Origin: a virus
Reading direction: 5' to 3' (one strand)
Length of the DNA: 27,258 bases
IMG/VR virus record: IMGVR_UViG_3300033143_001610
Coordinates: 1 to 27,258 of that record
The notes beneath the pieces are model-generated. The model did no database searches. It saw only the letters and a program-made list of their open reading frames with translations, and was not told the origin of the DNA. Shown here piece by piece: positions 21,918 to 27,258 of this stretch (position 1 is its first letter; the number at the start of each line of letters is the position of its first letter). A program made the translations under genes and the position numbers.

Positions 21918-22186
21918 TAGTTTTCGTGTACATATATTTGACTAGTGTATAACAACTTATCACACACATCACACTTCATAGTTATTTCATTTAAAGGGAG
22001 GGTAGGATCAAAATCTAACTTATATTCTTTTTTACAAAAACTACATTGTGCATCATAAGCTACATCTAATATATCACCTTGATGACTACCAATAGTAGAT
22101 TTTATTTTACCCCTGAGTTGGTTACCAGCTTGAGTATTTAAGATCTGGTTAATATACCACTCATTTTTACTAATCTTATCTGCCAT
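21917..22186 (-). CDS. Small zinc-ribbon protein
   Basis: 89 residues from the ATG at 22186 (MADKISKNEWYINQILNTQA). Cys48, Cys51 (CSFC) and Cys72, Cys75 (CDVC) form a zinc ribbon around a FDPTLPLNEITMK stretch. An in-frame ATG at 22204 would add six residues; I prefer 22186 because the extra residues overlap deeper into the upstream gene and because GGAGGAAG lies just before it, an unusual SD-like match. The function is unknown. Confidence 0.6.
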   Translation of the reverse strand: MADKISKNEWYINQILNTQAGNQLRGKIKSTIGSHQGDILDVAYDAQCSFCKKEYKLDFDPTLPLNEITMKCDVCDKLLYTSQIYVHEN

Positions 22187-22394
22187 ACATCTTCCTCCGA
22201 TCAATCACTATCTTATTTAATATAGATATCTTTTGCTGTGCTAGATCAGTCATAACTTGATCATTAATGAATTTAAAGTCATCACTAAGATCATCACGTT
22301 CATTCATTTTCCTTAAGTCAGTTAGTTTCTTCCCTATACTAACAATCTGTTGCATTCTCTGTGCTTCTAAATCCATATAATATCTATTTTCCAT
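22176..22394 (-). CDS. Small helical protein
   Basis: 72 residues, charged and predicted fully helical (MQQIVSIGKKLTDLRKMNER, DDLSDDFKFINDQVMTDLAQ), likely a two-helix coiled coil. It overlaps the next gene by 11 nt and the previous one by 11 nt, so it sits in a tightly packed operon. No family is recognised. Confidence 0.55.
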   Translation of the reverse strand: MENRYYMDLEAQRMQQIVSIGKKLTDLRKMNERDDLSDDFKFINDQVMTDLAQQKISILNKIVIDRRKMYGR

Positions 22395-22572
22395 TGTTAT
22401 CTAAGTCTAAAAGTTCATTCAGTATAGTTACTTCACTTTCTAACTTCTTACATAATTCATCTAATATGGGAGTTTCATACCAAGTTTCAATTTCAATGAC
22501 TATCTTCTTAACTCCAGTACCATCTTCACCTGTAGTATTATATACTACCTTCTTGTTAAATTCTTGTCTCAT
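22384..22572 (-). CDS. Small hypothetical protein
   Basis: 62 residues: MRQEFNKKVVYNTTGEDGTG, then VKKIVIEIETWYETPILDEL and a helical, acidic end (ESEVTILNELLDLDNN). A beta-strand pair followed by a helix is likely. It overlaps the next gene by 11 nt. The compact operon context supports a real gene, but nothing points to a function. Confidence 0.5.
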   Translation of the reverse strand: MRQEFNKKVVYNTTGEDGTGVKKIVIEIETWYETPILDELCKKLESEVTILNELLDLDNNGK

Positions 22573-22574
22573 AG

Positions 22575-22691
22575 TTAGAATAAGTTAATTAACCATTTTA
22601 CTATACTTATCAGGGTATATACGATACTACCTAATACTACAATACTTGGTAACCATCCCTTAACCTTTATATAACTCTTAGATGTAGACAT
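22575..22691 (-). CDS. 38-residue single-span membrane peptide
   Basis: From ATG at 22691 the product is MSTSKSYIKVKGWLPSIVVL then GSIVYTLISIVKWLINLF, with one membrane helix at about 15 to 36. A longer in-frame start at 22790 is possible but would lie across most of the upstream gene in another frame and adds a random-looking sequence. The chosen start overlaps the upstream stop by 14 nt, the habit of this operon. Confidence 0.5.
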   Translation of the reverse strand: MSTSKSYIKVKGWLPSIVVLGSIVYTLISIVKWLINLF

Positions 22692-22953
22692 AATAACATT
22701 CACTAGGTAAGAGAGGTTTTTGTATAAGATACCTATTCTCAATATCCTTGTAAAAGGTTGCCTTGTAAAAATCCCTTTGCTTACGCTCAACTAATTTACG
22801 TTTTGGGGTATCATACCAGCACACACACTCCAACACTTCAGAGTTGGTTGCATATGTATATGGGTTTTCAAATTTGATACCTAACTTCCTCAGGTAATTT
22901 AACCACCTGGTCATCTCTCTTTTTTTCATAATTTTATTATTTATTGTACTCAT
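22678..22953 (-). CDS. Small hypothetical protein
   Basis: 91 residues: MSTINNKIMKKREMTRWLNY, LRKLGIKFENPYTYATNSEV and a basic aromatic C-terminal half (RKQRDFYKATFYKDIENRYL). Basic and compact, it could bind nucleic acid, but no motif is recognised. Later in-frame ATGs (22929) also exist. It starts 6 nt after the stop of the 58-residue Cys-rich gene. Confidence 0.55.
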   Translation of the reverse strand: MSTINNKIMKKREMTRWLNYLRKLGIKFENPYTYATNSEVLECVCWYDTPKRKLVERKQRDFYKATFYKDIENRYLIQKPLLPSECYYVYI

Positions 22954-22959
22954 ACTTAC

Positions 22960-23136
22960 TTATACTATATTATATAACAAAAGGTTACGTTTATGTGCCT
23001 TTTTATTCAATAAAGGGCATTCTTTTGGCTGTTTATTGATATCTGGTATAACTTTATACGGTATCCCCATTGTACACAACTCTGGACACATAGTATAATT
23101 AGTATGTTGCCTATATTTACATTCTTTACACATCAT
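22960..23136 (-). CDS. 58-residue Cys-rich peptide, first gene of the leftward small-gene operon
   Basis: ATG at 23136 (or 23133) opens MMCKECKYRQHTNYTMCPEL, CTMGIPYKVIPDINKQPKEC and PLLNKKAHKRNLLLYNIV, ending at TAA 22960. Cys3, Cys6, Cys17, Cys21 and Cys40 with a His suggest a small zinc-binding domain. The stop lies 6 nt before the ATG of the 91-residue gene. AAAAGGAG lies upstream of the start. This gene accounts for most of the apparent gap between the divergent operons. The function is unknown. Confidence 0.65.
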   Translation of the reverse strand: MMCKECKYRQHTNYTMCPELCTMGIPYKVIPDINKQPKECPLLNKKAHKRNLLLYNIV

Positions 23137-23230
23137 AATTGTTTATACTCCTTTTATAGATTAAAGTTACAAAAAATTTTTTATATTTTTTTTGTGAATA
23201 TTTTAGAGAACGTGTACGACCTAATCACAT
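23137..23230. promoter_or_regulatory. Divergent promoter region
   Basis: The spacer between the leftward small-gene operon (from 23136) and the rightward early genes must hold both promoters. It has an A/T tract (ACAAAAAATTTTTTATATTT) near its middle. On the minus strand TTGTAA is followed 18 nt later by GTATAA, a plausible -35/-10 pair ending shortly before the ATG at 23136. On the plus strand no convincing promoter was picked. The location is strong; the individual elements are weak. Confidence 0.4.
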
Positions 23231-23269
23231 AACCCCCTACCACAAAGGGGTTGGAAAATACCCCGTGGT
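23231..23269 (+). promoter_or_regulatory. Leader RNA with two mutually exclusive hairpins
   Basis: GGGG at 23247-23250 can pair in two ways. It pairs upstream in AACCCC (23231-23236) with GGGGTT (23247-23252), or downstream with CCCC (23261-23264), extended by ACCAC (23239-23243) with GTGGT (23265-23269). The second form is 9 bp with a 3-nt bulge and is followed by TATTTATT. The ATG of the first rightward gene is 26 nt on. The arrangement is that of an attenuator or a switch; no known riboswitch class is recognised. Confidence 0.5.
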
Positions 23270-23294
23270 CTATTTATTAACTAAACTTTATATT

Positions 23295-23507
23295 ATGCCA
23301 GTAATTAAGAAAGTAGTAGGTCAGGTAGATACCAAGAAAGTTACCTGCGTTGGTGTTCGTAGCACCAAGAATGAATACAAATGGATACTTGTTGACATGG
23401 ACGGCGTAGACGTCGAAGTATACTGCGAGCGTTCGTTGCCTGTTAAAGGGGAGACAGTGCGATTAAGAATGGACGAGAAGAACGGTTGGTGGGTAGCATA
23501 CTGTTAG
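23295..23507 (+). CDS. Small early protein, beta-rich
   Basis: 70 residues from ATG at 23295: MPVIKKVVGQVDTKKVTCVG, VRSTKNEYKWILVDMDGVDV, EVYCERSLPVKGETVRLRMD and EKNGWWVAYC. The alternating hydrophobic pattern suggests a small beta-barrel (OB- or SH3-like). An upstream in-frame ATG at 23265 would start inside the leader hairpin and is not favoured. Codon use is GC-richer than that of its neighbours. It is the first gene of the rightward block. No family is recognised. Confidence 0.6.
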   Translation: MPVIKKVVGQVDTKKVTCVGVRSTKNEYKWILVDMDGVDVEVYCERSLPVKGETVRLRMDEKNGWWVAYC

Positions 23508-23508
23508 C

Positions 23509-23536
23509 AGTAGGGGGAGCCGTTGGCTCTTCTACT
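23509..23536 (+). other. Strong hairpin after the first early gene
   Basis: AGTAG-GGG-GAGCC-GTT-GGCTC-TT-CTACT forms a 10-bp stem with an internal loop, beginning 1 nt after the stop at 23507. There is no T-run after it, so it is not a standard terminator; it may stabilise or be a processing site for the early transcript. Confidence 0.5.
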
Positions 23537-23621
23537 CAAACCAGTAATAACCTAGCTACGTGATACACACAACTATCAAATCTATTGCACTCATAGCTAT
23601 AACACTAACAATACAACAACC

Positions 23622-23891
23622 ATGAATAAACAACAGAACTGGTTAAAAGATATCATAAACAATGGCTTGTTTAATGATGGTGAAGTAAGTAAAGCTTATA
23701 CCAGGAAGAAATCTGACAAGCCTTCTCGTAACATAAGGGAGCTATCAATAGTTGCCTTTGCTTCTAAACATGGGGAAAGACTCAATAATATCATAGACAA
23801 AGAATGTGATATCCTGGGTACTGAACCAAGTAAAGCACAGCTCAAAGAGCTTCAAAAAGAAATATACAGTTTTATAATATCTAATAACTAA
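23622..23891 (+). CDS. Small early hypothetical protein
   Basis: 89 residues: MNKQQNWLKDIINNGLFNDG, EVSKAYTRKKSDKPSRNIRE and a helical end (KAQLKELQKEIYSFIISNN). It is basic and helical, with no motif recognised. The start is preceded by an A/C-rich stretch (ACAATACAACAACC), the kind of context typical here in place of Shine-Dalgarno sites. It is followed 5 nt later by the 44-residue basic ORF. Confidence 0.55.
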   Translation: MNKQQNWLKDIINNGLFNDGEVSKAYTRKKSDKPSRNIRELSIVAFASKHGERLNNIIDKECDILGTEPSKAQLKELQKEIYSFIISNN

Positions 23892-23896
23892 CAGTC

Positions 23897-24031
23897 ATGA
23901 TAGAATCAAGAACAGATAAGCTCTTTAAACGATATTATAAGAAAAGAGCAAGACGTGCAGTCAAGAAATTATACGCAAAGTATTTAATAAGGGAAGAAAT
24001 TGAAATAGCTAATGAGCTAAATAGGAGATAA
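23897..24031 (+). CDS. 44-residue highly basic ORF
   Basis: ATG at 23897 gives MIESRTDKLFKRYYKKRARR, AVKKLYAKYLIREEIEIANE and LNRR, ending TAA at 24029-24031. Sixteen of 44 residues are Lys or Arg, giving a basic helix that could bind RNA or DNA. It starts 5 nt after the previous gene stop and ends 20 nt before the structured region at 24052. No family is recognised. Confidence 0.55.
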   Translation: MIESRTDKLFKRYYKKRARRAVKKLYAKYLIREEIEIANELNRR

Positions 24032-24051
24032 TTCTCATGACTGTGAGGATA

Positions 24052-24215
24052 AGGTTACCGAAAATTTAAGTACGTAACCTGGGGTGATTAGCAAGACCTT
24101 GCAAGGGTTGAGAAGGATTACCCCAAATAATGCTGCAACGCTGACCAGTAATGGTCTAACATAGTTAGCGTTACACTCCGATATATAGTGGTTTTAAATC
24201 GTCCACTATGGGGTG
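24052..24215 (+). ncRNA. Candidate structured RNA (four consecutive stems)
   Basis: Four stems follow one another with almost no spacer. (1) AGGTTAC (24052-24058) with GTAACCT (24074-24080). (2) GGGGTGATT (24081-24089) with GATTACCCC (24116-24124), including wobbles. (3) AACGCT (24137-24142) with AGCGTT (24167-24172), enclosing the GNRA-type hairpin GACCA-GTAA-TGGTC and a small TAAC/GTTA hairpin, like a three-way junction. (4) CACTCC (24174-24179) with GGGGTG (24210-24215), then ATAGTGG with CCACTAT after a 5-nt bulge. No ORF longer than 10 codons begins here. It precedes the 291-residue gene by about 65 nt. A regulatory leader or a stand-alone phage RNA is possible; it does not match a family known to me. 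Confidence 0.55.
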
Positions 24216-24280
24216 TTTAGGAACTTTGTTATTATTACAAATCATCACAAATTATTAACTAATAATTAAAATTACACACA

Positions 24281-25156
24281 ATGAGTAACACAAAAAGAAA
24301 ACTCAAAGACCATGAGATTAAAGCTCTTTTAATTTCAGAAAATCCTGGGGTATTTGACAGAACTAACCCTCATGTAGCCCAAGTACATCGTGTATTTATC
24401 ACTGGTTACAACAAAAAGACGGGTGAAAAGAAAAGCGAACCACGCTTTGTTCAAACATCTAATCCGACAGATGAAGCACAAGCTGTTGATATCACATCAT
24501 CAAGGTACATCCGGGCAATGGTTGAAGTTGCATTAAATGATGTAACAGGAGATACTGGTTTAAAAGCTGGTAGACATTCAAAAAAGCCTGTAACAGCAAA
24601 CATCTTTGAATCAGCCCAACCAAGTACATTTAAAGATTTCTTCGCCTTATTACAAGAGAAGAATGATGCTGGTGAATATACCGGTATTGGTAAAATCATA
24701 AAAACCAAAGACGGTTTACCAACAGCTGAATGTACAAGGGGTATCTATGGTAAGATATTTAAGTTTAATGTGCATGAACATTTCCTGGTTAACACAGCAA
24801 AAGGCTCTGATGAAAGAACCTTCCTTGAATCAGGTACCTATAACATTGACACCAATGAATGGGTTAAGGAGAAAGCAAGAGATACAGTCTTGACTATGTT
24901 TGTAGAAGATGACGATACAGGTTTTGGGGACTTGTTAGCACAAGCAGTTAAACTGTACAAAAGAAAAGTAATGCCTTATTTCACTAACATGGCAGTTGTT
25001 GAAAATGCTCTTAAAGCATCAGATACAGTCAAAGGTGATGATGAGGACAAATCAGCAAGTCCTAAAGCCAAAGAGGAGAAAGTGGACACTGATAATCTTG
25101 TGACTGATAAAGAGGAAGACAACATCAATGATGATGCAGAGACTGACAATCCGTAA
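24281..25156 (+). CDS. Acidic-tailed early protein, possibly single-strand DNA binding
   Basis: 291 residues. Residues 1 to 235 look like a globular mixed fold (VHRVFITGYNKKTGEKKSEP, ARDTVLTMFVEDDDTGFGDL, KLYKRKVMPYFTNMAVVE). The last 45 residues form a long acidic tail (VKGDDEDKSASPKAKEEKVD, then EEDNINDDAETDNP). A basic or aromatic core with an acidic C-terminal tail is the plan of phage single-strand DNA-binding proteins such as T7 gp2.5 and T4 gp32, but I cannot align it to them, so this is inference. A separate structured leader and a strong 3' hairpin suggest high expression, which fits an abundant DNA-binding protein. Confidence 0.5.
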   Translation: MSNTKRKLKDHEIKALLISENPGVFDRTNPHVAQVHRVFITGYNKKTGEKKSEPRFVQTSNPTDEAQAVDITSSRYIRAMVEVALNDVTGDTGLKAGRHSKKPVTANIFESAQPSTFKDFFALLQEKNDAGEYTGIGKIIKTKDGLPTAECTRGIYGKIFKFNVHEHFLVNTAKGSDERTFLESGTYNIDTNEWVKEKARDTVLTMFVEDDDTGFGDLLAQAVKLYKRKVMPYFTNMAVVENALKASDTVKGDDEDKSASPKAKEEKVDTDNLVTDKEEDNINDDAETDNP

Positions 25157-25166
25157 AAACTCATAA

Positions 25167-25182
25167 CCACTTCCCCAAGTGG
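25167..25182 (+). other. Short hairpin after the 291-residue gene
   Basis: CCACTT-CCCC-AAGTGG is a perfect 6-bp hairpin with a tetraloop, 10 nt after the stop codon and 6 nt before the longer terminator-like hairpin. Confidence 0.55.
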
Positions 25183-25188
25183 ATTACT

Positions 25189-25245
25189 AAACGTGTTAGG
25201 TGTACATAACTGGCAGTACACTTAACATGTTTATATTTATTCTAT
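25189..25245 (+). terminator. Long hairpin and T-rich tail, probable terminator
   Basis: AAACGTGTTAGGTGTA (25189-25204) pairs with TACACTTAACATGTTT (25217-25232) over 16 bp with two G-T wobbles, closing a 12-nt loop, and is followed by ATATTTATTCTATT. The T tract is interrupted, so termination may be partial. It follows the 291-residue gene. Confidence 0.6.
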
Positions 25246-25250
25246 TGTTC

Positions 25251-25287
25251 ATTTACACCAGGCCCTTCTGTGCCTAGCCCCGTAAAT
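25251..25287 (+). promoter_or_regulatory. Hairpin leader before the 82-residue gene
   Basis: ATTTAC (25251-25256) pairs with GTAAAT (25282-25287), and AGGC (25260-25263) with GCCT (25272-25275) inside it. The ATG of the next gene is 13 nt on. The hairpin could occlude or protect the translation start. Confidence 0.4.
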
Positions 25288-25299
25288 ACCAACTAAATT

Positions 25300-25548
25300 A
25301 TGAGAGAAAGAGTTATAAAATCAAGACGAGCATCTATTATTTGGCACAATGAATTAAGTAAAAAAGTAATTGACTACTTAACCAAAGTATTAGACCATCT
25401 TGAAAATGACAATGAAGATGATACTATTGAAATGCGTGAAATCATGGTTCAATACCTAGAAGATGAAACCATCTTCAATAGACTAGAAAGTGAAGACCTA
25501 ATTCATTATTTTATCATAAATGAATGGGTAATGAGAGAGTTTTTCTAA
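25300..25548 (+). CDS. Small acidic helical protein
   Basis: 82 residues: MRERVIKSRRASIIWHNELS, KKVIDYLTKVLDHLENDNED and DTIEMREIMVQYLEDETIFN. A basic N-terminus is followed by three acidic helices. No DNA-binding or enzyme motif is seen, and no family is recognised. It is followed 18 nt later by a membrane-protein gene. Confidence 0.55.
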   Translation: MRERVIKSRRASIIWHNELSKKVIDYLTKVLDHLENDNEDDTIEMREIMVQYLEDETIFNRLESEDLIHYFIINEWVMREFF

Positions 25549-25566
25549 TCAACTAAATCCACAAGT

Positions 25567-25899
25567 ATGAAAAAACCAATTAATAGAGACGTGATATTAG
25601 ATGAATATGGAGGTGGAATATACACTGGTATAACAACATCTCAACAAATTGATAAACTACTAAAGAATCTTAACAAATTGTTTATAGTCATGATAATAAT
25701 AGCTATAAAATCTACTTCAGGTCTTATACTATTTTTCACAGCCTTGATTATCAATAATACAAAACTATTAACTTTAGGTTTTGCTATAGTTATCATTCAT
25801 AGTCTTATATACCTATCCATAATGTACATAAGAAACAAATGGTGGGTTAAACTTGAAACTTTGATGAAAGAAGAAGCCAAGGAAGGAATAAAACAATGA
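25567..25899 (+). CDS. Membrane protein with two hydrophobic segments
   Basis: 110 residues. Hydrophobic segments are at about 37 to 62 (KLFIVMIIIAIKSTSGLILF FTALII) and 68 to 89 (LLTLGFAIVIIHSLIYLSIM), with a 35-residue N-terminal soluble part and a basic C-terminal tail (KWWVKLETLMKEEAKEGIKQ). The topology suggests a hairpin in the inner membrane. The stop overlaps the next ATG (ATGA). The setting in an early cluster of membrane proteins would suit superinfection exclusion or host take-over; this is not shown. Confidence 0.55.
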   Translation: MKKPINRDVILDEYGGGIYTGITTSQQIDKLLKNLNKLFIVMIIIAIKSTSGLILFFTALIINNTKLLTLGFAIVIIHSLIYLSIMYIRNKWWVKLETLMKEEAKEGIKQ

Positions 25900-26156
25900 T
25901 TAGAGGTATAGCTTATATCATAGCCTTTAAACTAACATCAGGTCAAATAGAAATACATCCAACACCACACATGTTAAAAGCATGGGGTTTAGCAATTGTT
26001 TATGAAAATCCTATGATTGAACATGAACAAACAATGTATAGTTATTACACACCTAATATGATATTACCTTGGAAACTCAACGAAGTTAATAAATACAAAA
26101 TTATTGACTCAATACCTAGATTTGCTATTGTACATGTAAAAAAAGAAAACACATGA
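25896..26156 (+). CDS. Small hypothetical protein
   Basis: 86 residues: MIRGIAYIIAFKLTSGQIEI, HPTPHMLKAWGLAIVYENPM and IPRFAIVHVKKENT. It is beta-rich, with one short hydrophobic stretch at the N-terminus but no clear membrane span. ATGA overlaps with both neighbours make it part of a three-gene coupled unit. No family is recognised. Confidence 0.55.
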   Translation: MIRGIAYIIAFKLTSGQIEIHPTPHMLKAWGLAIVYENPMIEHEQTMYSYYTPNMILPWKLNEVNKYKIIDSIPRFAIVHVKKENT

Positions 26157-26845
26157 GACCTGTTGGATACTTATACTTAGCATTTATGGCTTTCAATATA
26201 CTTTTATTAGTGACAGTAATTAAAGACAATTGGGAATCTATCAAAAAACATATCTTCGGTGAAATGGAAGACTATGAAAAATCAATGTACACATCAAATA
26301 AACCAAATATGAAACAATCACAAAAAGAAACACAGCGTCAAAGCAGAAACTTAAAATGGATACTAGGGTTTATAATACTCTTATTTACATGTACCCTTTT
26401 ATTATGTAACAGAGATGCTAAAGCACAATCTGTTGTAAGAAATGCAGTAGAAGACTTGGATAGGTCTAGCTTTACAATCACTGCACAAACCGTTGACGAC
26501 GGCAACGTCAGTCAAATAGGTTGGTCCCAATTCGAAGCACCTATATTAGGTAGACTCGATAACAAAGGACTGTCAATATTCTATTTTTATAGAGAGTATA
26601 GAGTATACTTCTTTAATGATAGTAGATTAACTTCCTTTGTAGAAAGAAATGAATTAGGTGAATGGACATATGGTAAAACAGCAACTGGTAAAGACAAATG
26701 GTCTAATGAAACTGTTATAGTTAAACAATACTGGCATGCAGGTAAACCTTATGGGCAACTGTCCTTAAGTTACACTGATCGAAATCAAACTATCACTTAT
26801 AAAATAGATTTCAATTATGTAACAGCCTATAACCAAAAGGAATAA
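26153..26845 (+). CDS. Membrane-anchored protein with extracytoplasmic beta domain
   Basis: 230 residues. A first hydrophobic helix at 5 to 23 (GYLYLAFMAFNILLLVTVI) is followed by a charged loop and a second helix at about 69 to 85 (WILGFIILLFTCTLLLC) that ends NRDAKAQS, like a signal-peptidase site. The following 135 residues (SFTITAQTVDDGNVSQIGWS, YFYREYRVYFFNDSRLTSFV, GQLSLSYTDRNQTITYKIDF) are beta-rich and would lie outside the cytoplasmic membrane. An internal ATG (MKQSQK..., near residue 53) would give a classic secreted protein. The function is unknown; the cell-surface setting suggests a role in the infected-cell envelope. Confidence 0.6.
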   Translation: MRPVGYLYLAFMAFNILLLVTVIKDNWESIKKHIFGEMEDYEKSMYTSNKPNMKQSQKETQRQSRNLKWILGFIILLFTCTLLLCNRDAKAQSVVRNAVEDLDRSSFTITAQTVDDGNVSQIGWSQFEAPILGRLDNKGLSIFYFYREYRVYFFNDSRLTSFVERNELGEWTYGKTATGKDKWSNETVIVKQYWHAGKPYGQLSLSYTDRNQTITYKIDFNYVTAYNQKE

Positions 26846-26865
26846 AATACTATACTTATTCACAT

Positions 26866-26950
26866 TAAGGTAAGGAGACAATAACACACGTTACTAAACC
26901 AAGACATGATAACTTGAAAAATACATCAATTGGCTTGTCTCCTCACCTTA
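26866..26950. repeat. 15-bp inverted repeat with 55-bp spacer
   Basis: TAAGGTAAGGAGACA (26866-26880) and TGTCTCCTCACCTTA (26936-26950) are complementary at 14 of 15 positions. The spacer holds a further CCAA/TTGG pair and no gene. The right arm ends 16 nt before the ATG of the DnaA-like gene, so it may act as an RNA hairpin at that gene's leader, or as a DNA site such as an operator or an origin element. Confidence 0.6.
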
Positions 26951-26966
26951 TATTAAAATCAACACT

Positions 26967-27258
26967 ATGGATATAGAACTCATGAAATTTGGTAAGTTCT
27001 TATTAAGAGAACTAAAAATACCATCTAAAACAATAAATTGGGAAGACATAATTCATAAGTTTCATTTAAACCATGTCAAATTAAGACGTGGTATACATTC
27101 TATCAACCAACATGTAGCATGGTTTTTCGAAAAAGATCCACTTGAAGTACAAAAATACAAAGGTAGAAGAGAAGAACTGATATTACCTAAACAAATAGCA
27201 ATTTACATTGCCTTGCGTTTTTACAACCTACCTTCAAAAGAAGTAGCTATATTTTATG
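26967..27258 (+). CDS. DnaA domain IV-like protein, N-terminal part (cut by window edge)
   Basis: 97 residues are visible from ATG at 26967. The second half (VKLRRGIHSINQ, then KYKGRREELILPKQIAIYIA and LRFYNLPSKEVAIFY) resembles DnaA domain IV, the DnaA-box-binding helix-turn-helix domain, where (R)+RE+V.PRQIAMYL.....S...IG..FG is the family pattern. Phages sometimes carry this domain alone, perhaps to bind DnaA boxes in the phage origin or to interfere with host initiation. The conserved DHTTV-type signature would lie beyond the window edge, so the call is not complete. The start is preceded by an A/C-rich stretch and an inverted repeat. Confidence 0.55.
   Translation, partial: MDIELMKFGKFLLRELKIPSKTINWEDIIHKFHLNHVKLRRGIHSINQHVAWFFEKDPLEVQKYKGRREELILPKQIAIYIALRFYNLPSKEVAIFY

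Noticed and set aside
22692-22790. Longer N-terminus (from 22790) for the 38-residue membrane peptide
   Set aside because: The extra 33 residues lie across the 91-residue gene in another frame and look random; the ATG at 22691 gives the overlap style seen in the rest of the operon.
22978-22988. GTAACCTTTTG as a promoter element shared with 20569-20579 (minus strand)
   Set aside because: At 22978 the motif lies inside the 58-residue Cys-rich gene and encodes R-N-L-L; spacing to the start differs between the two places and no second element matches.
23265-23294. ATG at 23265 as the start of the first rightward gene
   Set aside because: It lies within the right arm of the leader hairpin, and the added residues MVYLLTKLYI are unlike the rest; the ATG at 23295 has the better A/T-rich upstream context.
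24037-24069. Ten-codon ORF (ATG ACT GTG AGG...) before the structured RNA
   Set aside because: It is too short to support alone and overlaps the first stem; it could be a leader peptide, but nothing shows this.
24137-24172. Hammerhead or other self-cleaving ribozyme
   Set aside because: The three-way-junction shape is suggestive, but the CUGANGA and GAAA core sequences of hammerheads are missing, and no other ribozyme core was recognised.

Overview
The window looks like part of the genome of a tailed double-stranded DNA phage (Caudoviricetes), most likely infecting a member of the Bacteroidota. The sequence is AT-rich. Most start codons follow A/T-rich runs rather than a Shine-Dalgarno sequence. 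The terminase, portal, capsid and several tail or fibre proteins belong to families I associate with marine and gut Bacteroidetes phages, and one short lipoprotein resembles host lipoproteins of that phylum. The host is an inference from gene resemblance; no host sequence is present.

Layout. From about 20.5 kb down to position 1 a single leftward late operon runs, with genes closely spaced or overlapping (several TAATG couplings). In order of transcription it has: a basic protein, a zinc-ribbon protein, a winged-helix-like protein and a conserved unknown; then a possible lysis-type trio (lipoprotein, HExxH protein, 35-residue membrane peptide); then a protein in small-terminase position, a 44-residue ORF, large terminase, portal, scaffold-like protein and major capsid protein. 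After these come a conserved unknown, a putative head-tail adaptor, a 376-residue structural protein and a run of tail, fibre or appendage proteins that leaves the window at the left edge. Rho-independent terminators lie just after the capsid gene and just after the 376-residue gene, suggesting that these two products are made in excess over what follows.

From 20.6 to 23.1 kb is a second leftward set of very small genes: several Cys4 zinc-ribbon proteins, a GroES/gp31-like co-chaperonin, a SWSPK-motif protein and small membrane or coiled-coil proteins. Four genes here and next to the terminase are under 60 codons and easy to miss (positions 17572-17706, 20677-20820, 20831-21007, 22960-23136).

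From about 23.2 kb rightwards the strand switches. This divergent, probably early, region has small unknown proteins, a 291-residue protein with an acidic tail (possibly single-strand DNA binding), a membrane-protein cluster and the start of a gene resembling DnaA domain IV. Its spacers are rich in stable potential RNA structures, the best being four consecutive stems at 24052-24215.

The two strongest leads are that structured RNA candidate and a split structural gene (4531-6443), where the downstream frame stays open and protein-like upstream of its first ATG and joins the upstream frame by a -1 shift at a TTTT run. No tRNA, rRNA, CRISPR array, integrase or insertion sequence was seen.
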